Below, one piece after another: positions 46,533-52,762 of a DNA stretch of 64,000 nt. A model generated the notes under the pieces. The model ran no database searches. It was not told where the DNA came from and worked only from the letters and a program-made list of their open reading frames with translations. The DNA lies in assembly GCF_002835935.1 (NCBI RefSeq), contig NZ_PJCF01000001.1, forward strand, positions 248,001 through 312,000. The letters are read 5' to 3'. Within the stretch, counting starts at the first letter, position 1, and every line of letters starts with the position of its first letter. Origin of the DNA: Paraglaciecola sp. MB-3u-78. GTDB taxonomy: Bacteria; Pseudomonadota; Gammaproteobacteria; Enterobacterales; Alteromonadaceae. The position numbers and the translations under genes are program-made.

Positions 46533-47465
46533 TCAACTATAAAATAGCTTTCGTAAATCATCACAATATTTTGTTCTGTAGACAATTGCATTTCGTAATA
46601 ACTCAGCATCAGATTCTGTCATCAGCGGCTGCCTGGCTTTCTTGTTGTAGCGGGTTGGCATGGTTTCGAGTAGCTCAATATTTGTGCGCTTAATATCTTC
46701 CAGAATTTCATGCTTTTGTGATGCAATAAATATCTTGTCGAACACTCCACTTTTGATGCCATTTAATTGTCTCAAGAGGATTTTTTCTTTGTATTGAGGA
46801 TTTTTATAGGCGTGCTCAACTTCCAGGGCGATGTTAATATCCCCCTCGTTAGTTGGTTGAGCTAACAAGCCATCAGCAATACGTATATTTGTTGTTGCTA
46901 AATGTCTTTTTAGTTCAACTTCTGTCATCAAACCTCTATATTGATAATAGTTTTCATCCTTTAGTGAGGTTTCATGTAAGAGCCTCAACATCAAAAACAC
47001 ATTTATTAAATCATGCATAATGTTGTTTTGATTAATTGCCATTTCAGGGTGTTTATAGCGCTTGAAAGGCACCGTGACTGACATGTGTTCTTCGGCCCAT
47101 TTCGCACCCTGCCTATCACAAATGTATACACATCCATCGACCGAGCGATGGGTGGCAATCCTTTGCAACAGTTTTTGTTTGACTAGCTTATTTAAATGCT
47201 CTTTAGCTTGGCGAAGTGAAATACTGTAAAGTTCTGACAGAATGGTAGGTGATACTAAGTTAAAACGAACGGCTATGAGTATCGTCATTTTCATTCTTGC
47301 CTTGCCAATTTCGACGTTATTTAATCCCGCTTCATACCACATAGAAATTGAGAGATACCGTTCAAAAATATCAGTATTAAAACCTGAGCTGGCTAAGTGT
47401 TTTTGAGTATCACTTTTGTTATTGAATTGAGTATTCCTGATTGTGTTACTTTGATTATTCATCAT
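46533..47465 (-). CDS. Winged-helix protein with nuclease-like C-terminal domain
   Basis: 310 residues. Residues about 55-125 form a winged helix (RFNLVSPTILSELYSISLRQ, AKEHLNKLVKQKLLQRIAT). The C-terminal half has RIADGLLAQPT followed by NIALEVEHAYKNPQYKEKIL, an Asp...Glu-x-Glu pattern like the PD-(D/E)xK fold seen in replication-relaxation (MobC-like) proteins of mobilisable elements. Beyond its start lies a 1-kb non-coding block full of inverted repeats, which would suit an origin of transfer. No relaxase is visible. Confidence 0.5.
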   Translation of the reverse strand: MMNNQSNTIRNTQFNNKSDTQKHLASSGFNTDIFERYLSISMWYEAGLNNVEIGKARMKMTILIAVRFNLVSPTILSELYSISLRQAKEHLNKLVKQKLLQRIATHRSVDGCVYICDRQGAKWAEEHMSVTVPFKRYKHPEMAINQNNIMHDLINVFLMLRLLHETSLKDENYYQYRGLMTEVELKRHLATTNIRIADGLLAQPTNEGDINIALEVEHAYKNPQYKEKILLRQLNGIKSGVFDKIFIASQKHEILEDIKRTNIELLETMPTRYNKKARQPLMTESDAELLRNAIVYRTKYCDDLRKLFYS

Positions 47466-47653
47466 ATATCCGTCTAAGTTTGTTCATGCGATACATTAGG
47501 TATGAGCGTATGATGCGAATAAATGAGGTTGATGAGCCTTGTAAGCTATCGGTTTAAGTGTCGCTTGACTATTCATTTTGTGACGACAGCAAATACCAGA
47601 GTAATACCGAGACTTAAAAGCGAATAAGGAAGATGCTTCGCAAATTCCTTAAC

Positions 47654-47943
47654 GGCTTGAAACGCCCGCCTGCTCTATTGTCACGTTCGTGACGAGCTGG
47701 CTAAACGAGTCTATCGACTCTAACGTTTCAAGCCTTACAGGCTCATACTCCGCTGCGCACGTACTATGCGCCAAATATGCCTTTCGACATAGACGTTTTT
47801 CAAACAGTCTATTTCAGCTTTTGCTGACGAAGTATTTTCTACCGAAAATGACAGGTTTAATGCAAAGTTGTGCCAACTTCACATCAAATTTTTGCTAAGG
47901 CAAAAACAATTTAGCGCATAGCACGTGCGTGCGTTTGAGCCTG
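47654..47943. repeat. Nested inverted repeats, candidate origin (oriT or similar)
   Basis: Three structures follow each other. GGCTTGAAACG (47654-47664) pairs with its complement at 47724-47734, and between them GTCACG-TT-CGTGAC (47680-47693) is a perfect hairpin. Then a long imperfect pair spans 47738-47776 and 47909-47943, including CGCACGTxCTATGCGCxAAAT-type arms that match in 19 of 21 positions. Such nested palindromes are typical of transfer origins, and the MobC-like gene starts about 190 bp away. Confidence 0.5.
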
Positions 47944-48263
47944 GCTTCACTGCTAAAAAATTTCATTTTTCATCAGTTACGCGGCTTATTAGTTTGTTTC
48001 ACAAACGCTCTTTTTGCACATTGTCATGCTGACAAGTGCTGATTGCTAGTCAGCAAAAAAGCAAAAGCTAGCATAATCCGCGTTATTGAAATAAAAATTT
48101 ATTTGTTAAATTGATTGTGCTTTAAAAATAAAAAAGAGGCATGCCAAAGGCCACGGCAAACATCTTTTTTTCAAGCAGGTACAAGTCAGCATCATTGCTC
48201 ATTCGCTGTAAATTAAGGTTACTCTGATTACACGCTGACACATGCCAACTTAATAACAAAACA

Positions 48264-48286
48264 GGAGAAAACAAAATATGATTTAG
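48264..48286 (+). other. Minigene: ribosome site followed by ATG-ATT-TAG
   Basis: A strong Shine-Dalgarno (AGGAG) is followed by ATG, one sense codon and TAG. Two-codon minigenes are known from phage lambda bar sites, where they drain peptidyl-tRNA. Here it may equally be a chance or decayed gene start. Confidence 0.3.
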
Positions 48287-48443
48287 TTTAGATAGCGAAT
48301 GAGCGAAGGGAAATCAAAAGACACAGTGCTGCCAAAATTATGTTTTGGTCGGCACTATCTCTTGTCTGTACGTTTAAAATAATTGTTGAATTTTGAAACT
48401 CAATCATTAATGTATTTTAAAAGAACAGCAATCATCAAACATT

Positions 48444-48695
48444 ATGAGTGAAAAGACAGCGATAAATATTGTACTTTTGATACTAACTATTATTAGCGTT
48501 TTCTGCTTATCAGCATTATTAGTCACTAATTTAGACAAGTTTGAAGATAAGAATAGTATCTTTGCTCTAATAAATATTGGAATTTTCTGGAAGATTTACC
48601 TAGGTATGAAGAGGTACTTCTTAGAAACTGATTTTGGGCGCATAGAACCTTCTGGTTTGAAGTTACTTGAGTTTTCGTTGTTTAGATTTTTTTAG
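48444..48695 (+). CDS. Small membrane protein
   Basis: 83 residues with one clear membrane helix (INIVLLILTIISVFCLSALL) and a second weaker one (SIFALINIGIFWKIYLG). No ribosome site stands out. It converges on and slightly overlaps another small membrane protein gene on the opposite strand. Confidence 0.4.
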   Translation: MSEKTAINIVLLILTIISVFCLSALLVTNLDKFEDKNSIFALINIGIFWKIYLGMKRYFLETDFGRIEPSGLKLLEFSLFRFF

Positions 48696-48867
48696 AATGG
48701 GATCGATTTAACGGTTCAATGACTGACTTGCTATAGCTGTTGACGAGCATGCGAGGTAAAAAACGGTAAGTAAGAATTACCATTAATGTTAGCAAAATAA
48801 TTGAAATTGAAAATAACAAAATGAGCAATACCTCGTAAAAATGGCTAAAAATTAACGTCTCATACAC
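48682..48867 (-). CDS. Small single-pass membrane protein
   Basis: 61 residues with one long hydrophobic segment (VLLILLFSISIILLTLMVIL) and a basic C-terminus (RSHSKKI). It resembles small hydrophobic peptides, some of which act as toxins, but nothing more supports this. It overlaps the 3' end of the converging gene by 14 bases. Confidence 0.38.
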   Translation of the reverse strand: MYETLIFSHFYEVLLILLFSISIILLTLMVILTYRFLPRMLVNSYSKSVIEPLNRSHSKKI

Positions 48868-49568
48868 CTTATATTAATCTAAAGTTTATGTCCTCGCTAC
48901 CAGGGATGGTGGCACCTCCACCATAGCCTTTTCCCTCTCTGTCAGACTACCTGTCCTTGAGTAAGTTAGGTTGATTTGATGCATCACAAGAAATCATCTT
49001 CAGAACATTAAGGACTGATTTTGGTTTCTTGGGAAACATGATGAGTGGTTCCCGTGAACATTCCTTGCTAATAAAAACTTAATTTGTTAACGGGTTCAGA
49101 AAAAGAACTTTTTGTTTTGCTCTGTCACCAATATTGGCATGGAGAGGAAGATACAATTCTCATGATAGGTCAATTAGTAAACGACAATTGCCCTATTGAT
49201 TTATGGCCGAATGGTAAAGCAGCTGAACAGAATAAAATAAATGGCTCTTTGGAGCCTAAAAGCGGTCAGTCGAGCGTTAAACCTGACGGTGAAGTTTGTG
49301 CCAATGCCCACCATTCGGAGTCACTTCAGTTAAACTGATTTTAGCATTACCAATGTAAGCGGACGATCAGTGTTTTCATGTTGTTTAAATTATTGGCATA
49401 TGAATTTGACGTTATATTTGTTGATCCATCTGGCTCCTTCGAGCGAAAAACGGACATTGGGGATATTGGGTTTTTGATTAACCTACCGCTCTAAAGGGGA
49501 AAATAAGTGAGGTACAAACAAAAAGCCAAATGTAATTTATCCGACTGGAAAACTCTTGTTAGGCTTTG

Positions 49569-49718
49569 TTATTCGTTTTTACCCAAGCCAAATAGTTTAC
49601 CGATAAAAACAGAAAACCAAACAATAATTACACCCATTATGACAACACCTAAAAAAGGAGCATTGGGGATTTTAAAAGAAAGTAATACCCCCAAAATAAT
49701 GCCTATTATCCAAACCAT
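49569..49718 (-). CDS. 49-residue membrane protein coupled to the upstream gene
   Basis: A short gene whose ATG follows the TAA of the gene at 49719-50123 without any gap (TAAATG), so translation is coupled. The product (MVWIIGIILGVLLSFKIPNA, then FLGVVIMGVIIVWFSVFIGK) has two membrane helices and a short basic tail ending GLGKNE. The natural composition and exact junction make it convincing despite its size. Just after its stop lies GCCTAACAAG, like the start of an integron attC site. Confidence 0.65.
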   Translation of the reverse strand: MVWIIGIILGVLLSFKIPNAPFLGVVIMGVIIVWFSVFIGKLFGLGKNE

Positions 49719-50123
49719 TTATTCCACCGTCCAGTCTGCTAAATATGTCACACCGTTATTAGCAAATAATATTTTTTTTACCGCTTGAACATTTGCCGAT
49801 TTTTCAATAACACCTGAATTTTCGAGTTGCTTTGCATATTCGGCTGTTTCCGAAAAAACATTTATAGGATTAGTCGCGCCAGGATAAATATCAACTTTCT
49901 TTTGATAAGCTCGCTCAACTACTTCTTGGCAAAGTTGAGCAACATAGTTTCGTCGTTTTAAAGCTAAATTAATAATTGAGGGCGATTGCTGACTTTGAAA
50001 AGGTGACTTTATCATTTTATCTAGCCAATCTGCTTGTCCTGCAATAGCCGAAATAAGGTGATCGTTTGTCATGGGTTTAGGATCATCAAAACCATGAGAA
50101 AAAATATTACTAAAAAATCCCAC
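49719..50123 (-). CDS. Small protein of unknown function, MGFFS-type
   Basis: 134 residues from a GTG start (GGAG seven bases upstream), beginning MGFFSNIFSHGFDDPKPMTN. The rest is helical (QADWLDKMIKSPFQ, LALKRRNYVAQLCQEVVERA). The N-terminus resembles that of the gene at 51899-52369 (MGFFSDLIDVT). It is followed without gap by the 49-residue membrane protein. About 35 bp upstream of it the minus strand reads GCGTTAGGC, like the end of an attC site, so this two-gene unit could be a gene cassette. Confidence 0.5.
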   Translation of the reverse strand: MGFFSNIFSHGFDDPKPMTNDHLISAIAGQADWLDKMIKSPFQSQQSPSIINLALKRRNYVAQLCQEVVERAYQKKVDIYPGATNPINVFSETAEYAKQLENSGVIEKSANVQAVKKILFANNGVTYLADWTVE

Positions 50124-50684
50124 ATTATACTCCTTGCTTAGTTGTGACGCATGAAAGCCTAACGCGGCTTAGTTCAACTAACTTATTATGTAGAAGCCTC
50201 AGAAACACCCAACGCCGACACATATTTACTTTTAGTAATTTGCCACACAAACGAAGAGTTAAAAAGCTTTTTGTGTACATTTTATACCATGTGATATGAA
50301 TATTACTGAGACCCCTGAGTAATATTCTCAATTTACCCGATGTATTACAGAAACATATATTTGACTATTGAATAACAGCGTTGTGGTTTAAAGGATTAAA
50401 TAAAGCGGCTACCGCGAATGACCGTAATTGGCACATTTGTGACGGTCAGCGAATGGCTCCAATGAGCGAATTGCGGTCATACGATTGAATTGAAAGCTAC
50501 TGACAAGAGATCGCTCATTGCGCTTATAGCGGATTTTGGTTTAATTATCAGATAATTTCCATAGCGGTCATTCATTGTTCAATTACCCTGACTTCATCGA
50601 TCTTTCGATGGCCGATCCTGAGCTATCCTCACAAATAATAGCTAAAAAATATAAAGATAATGAAATCAACGTCTCTGATCCCTT
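50124..50684. other. Intergenic region with dispersed repeat
   Basis: No gene with a start. A short open frame reading leftwards (FVWQITKSKYVSALGVSEAS, stop near 50190) looks like the tail of a lost gene. A 60-bp repeat copy lies at 50408-50475. Confidence 0.4.
50408..50475 (+). repeat. Dispersed intergenic repeat, copy A
   Basis: The string from GACCGTAATTGGCACATTTG to TGGCTCCAATGAGCGAATTG recurs with few changes at 52590-52645, and shorter parts recur near 57487 (GACCGCTAATGGCACAAAG) and at 49260-49320 and 62700-62760. It looks like a non-autonomous repeat family scattered through this accessory DNA. Confidence 0.6.
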
Positions 50685-50774
50685 CGAAGGCTGATTAATA
50701 AGATCCGGTGAGCGGAGACGTTCAAGTGCGGTTCTGTGAAAGCATGAGATGGCGGTTCCCTTGGGCTACTCGAC
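50685..50774 (+). mobile_element. 3' remnant of a group II intron (domains V-VI)
   Basis: The 90 bases closely match the last bases of the intact intron at 53415-55285: the end of its protein gene (GAAGGCTGA), the domain V string (CCGG...GAGCGGAGACGTTCA...CGGTTCTGTGA) and the terminal GGGCTACTCGAC. Everything upstream is missing. It ends one base into the codon after the YxDD position of the decayed reverse transcriptase that follows. Confidence 0.85.
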
Positions 50775-51410
50775 TTGTGTGCGCGTTTCAGTTTGCCAAC
50801 GATACTGAGCGATTTTACAGCTTGCTGCATAAACGGCTGAAGAAGTTAAAACTTGATACTGCGCCGAAAAGACTAGCCTGTTAAGGTTCAGTCGATTCTA
50901 TCCAAGTCGCAAGCGTCAGTTTGACTTCTTGGGTTTTGCGTTTTATTGGGGAGTTGATGTGAAAGGTAAGCCGAGATTACAGCGGCGAACTGCCAGCAAA
51001 AAGCAACACGACAGCCTAAGTGAATTATACCATTTCATTAAGGCTAAACGCTCGCAGAAGCTTGCGATTTGGCTGCCGCAATAGAAACGTAAACTGACAG
51101 GGTTTTGAAATCACTTCGGACTACCCGACAACAGCCGCAGTGTGAGAAAGCTGTAAACTATGTGCTGCATAGTCTCTACAAATGGATCAACCTGCGTAGT
51201 GGCCTTCGAAGTTACAACTGGAGTAATTTCACGAAGATGCTAGAGTATTTCCAAATACAGAGGTTAAGCGTTAGCAAAAGAGTGATCGATCTTGACTGGG
51301 TATTAAAGTGGACGTGATTTACACGGGTGAATATATAACTGAAGAGCCGGATGCGGTAATTCCGCACGTCCGGATCTGTGTGGGGTCGGCTCAGTAATAT
51401 CCCCTCTACC
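50775..51410 (+). pseudogene. Decayed group II intron with reverse transcriptase/maturase remnant
   Basis: Pieces in shifting frames match the second half of LtrA-type proteins: VCAFQFANDTERFYSLLHKR, then FYPSRKRQFDFLGFAFYWGV with KGKPRLQRRTASKKQ, then KAVNYVLHSLYKWINLRSGL with RSYNWSNFTKMLEYFQI. Stops and frameshifts separate them. After the protein part, a domain V-like hairpin (GAGCCGGATGCGGTAATTCC and GCACGTCCGGAT, from about 51343) and a tail to about 51410 mark the intron's 3' end. The front half, up to YxDD, is gone, replaced by the remnant of another intron. Confidence 0.75.
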
Positions 51411-51431
51411 ACGATTGCACGGGAGAAAAAT

Positions 51432-51860
51432 TTGGAGATATTCGATACTGAAGGTGATGGTTCTCAAGATGAAGCCACATTGTGGTCTTTGTCAAATGAA
51501 TTCCTTGAAGCTGCAATAGTTTTGAAAGATGCTCCCAAGACGAAAGTTAGTTTTAGTGTCGCCACATATTATTTGGTAGGCCATTCTGCGGAGCTATCAT
51601 TAAAAAGCTACCTGTTTAAGCAAGGATTGGCAGTGAATGACTTAAAAATGATCGGCCATAACTTAAGCAATCTAATTGATAAGGCGATGAATTACGGATT
51701 GAGTGATTTTGGTGAAATAAGAGCGCTTTCTGTCATATATAAAAACAAGGGTTTGGAGTATCTCCGACGAATAAAACAATCACTTCCACCAATTGAACAT
51801 CTTATTAATGAAGTTAAAAAACTACAAAGTCAGGTATTTAATAATATAGTTAGCTTTTGA
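51432..51860 (+). CDS. HEPN-like protein
   Basis: About 142 residues from a TTG start with GGGAG seven bases upstream; the open frame extends back into the intron remnant, which cannot be part of the protein. The core LSNEFLEAAIVLKDA, then YYLVGHSAELSLKSYLFKQG and the following MIGHNLSNLIDKAMNYGL resembles HEPN-type helical domains in which a nucleotide-binding or RNase function is common. No clear RxxxxH motif is visible. The intron remnant may have landed upstream of the gene and supplied its present leader. The next gene follows after 38 bp. Confidence 0.5.
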   Translation: MEIFDTEGDGSQDEATLWSLSNEFLEAAIVLKDAPKTKVSFSVATYYLVGHSAELSLKSYLFKQGLAVNDLKMIGHNLSNLIDKAMNYGLSDFGEIRALSVIYKNKGLEYLRRIKQSLPPIEHLINEVKKLQSQVFNNIVSF

Positions 51861-51898
51861 TGGGAAGGGTATTAATTTTGATTTTTAAGGAATGAGCT

Positions 51899-52369
51899 AT
51901 GGGTTTTTTTAGCGATCTTATTGATGTTACACCACATCGAACAATTGGCCAAAAGGCTAAAGAATATTGTATTAATTCATTAATGACAGATAATGAAACT
52001 AGATTGATCGACAAGTACAACATTGATAAAGAAAAATATATAAAGGTAAGAAATGTCTGCCAAATTTCAATGTTCATTGCAATGTTCCAGTTATTGGAGT
52101 CGGAAAATCCAAAGGCTCGATTTGGAATTGCTAACACCCACTTCCAACAACTTTACTGGGATTATTACCATAATTCCGGCGAGCAAACTGGATATGCGAT
52201 GTGGGACAGTCAATTAGAAGATTTTTGTTTTAACGTAACAGGACAGAACTTTTCTGAATTGAGTTTATTTGAACAAAATGAATTCCGAGAAATAGTTGAT
52301 AACTACCAAAGCGGAGTTATAGATTTTTTTAAAAAACATAATCGAAAACTTAGTGAACAAATTCAATAA
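51899..52369 (+). CDS. Small protein of unknown function, MGFFS-type
   Basis: 156 residues beginning MGFFSDLIDVTPHRTIGQKA, with AAGGAA upstream. The remainder is helical and rich in aromatic residues (HFQQLYWDYYHNSGEQTGYA). Its first residues resemble those of the gene at 49719-50123. It follows the HEPN-like gene in the same direction and is followed by a long hairpin that could be an attC site, so the pair may have arrived as a gene cassette. Confidence 0.5.
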   Translation: MGFFSDLIDVTPHRTIGQKAKEYCINSLMTDNETRLIDKYNIDKEKYIKVRNVCQISMFIAMFQLLESENPKARFGIANTHFQQLYWDYYHNSGEQTGYAMWDSQLEDFCFNVTGQNFSELSLFEQNEFREIVDNYQSGVIDFFKKHNRKLSEQIQ

Positions 52370-52398
52370 GCTTTGAAATCGCTACTGTTCTAAAGTGG

Positions 52399-52489
52399 GC
52401 ATAACCAAGTAATACAGTGGAGGGTTAAAAGTGTTGCTTCGATAGCGACTGCGCAAAGCTTTTAACCGCAACTGATTTCGGCGTTAACA
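52399..52489 (+). repeat. Long imperfect hairpin, attC-like
   Basis: Starting 30 bases after the preceding stop, arms at 52414-52431 and 52459-52476 pair nearly throughout (GGTTAAAAG with CTTTTAACC at the core). The outer ends GCATAAC and GTTAACA sit where integron core sites would be, but they do not fit RYYYAAC and GTTRRRY exactly. It may be an attC site, a terminator-like structure or another palindromic element. Confidence 0.35.
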
Positions 52490-52589
52490 ACCGTCCGCTT
52501 TTTTTCTTATCCAAAGATTAAATCGAAAGCTCGCTACGACCGCAATGGTACCAAACGAGATCCTCAAAACCAGTTTTATCGAGCCACTG

Positions 52590-52645
52590 CTATGACCGCT
52601 TATGGCACATTTGCGACGCTCAGCGAATGGCTCCAATGAGCGATC
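52590..52645 (+). repeat. Dispersed intergenic repeat, copy B
   Basis: TATGACCGCTTATGGCACAT through GCTCCAATGAGCGATC is about 85 per cent identical by eye to copy A at 50408-50475. Copies flank the region of small genes and intron remnants. Confidence 0.6.
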
Positions 52646-52762
52646 TCCGGACGTAGTGCACAAACATACCTTACGGAAAATTGACTGAGATAGCGGTCAG
52701 TCAGGTCGCCTGAGCATATAAGCTATTGATGTCATAAGCAGCCGTTGGGCTACACTCATACC

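Larger units (their letters stand above)
47466..48443. other. Structured non-coding region
   Basis: Almost 1 kb without a credible gene, richer in GC than its surroundings and in inverted repeats. Beyond the nested set described at 47654-47943, an 11-bp inverted pair (GCTCATTCGCT at 48197 and its complement at 48294) frames a short stretch with a strong ribosome site. It could be an origin of transfer, a replication origin or a structured RNA. Confidence 0.5.

Noticed and set aside
49084-49338. 84-codon open frame with TTG start
   Set aside because: Its second half is made of the dispersed repeat sequence, there is no ribosome site, and composition is not protein-like.
49507-49788. 93-codon plus-strand frame
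   Set aside because: It lies opposite the well-supported 49-residue membrane gene and the end of the gene at 49719; the minus strand is the coding one.
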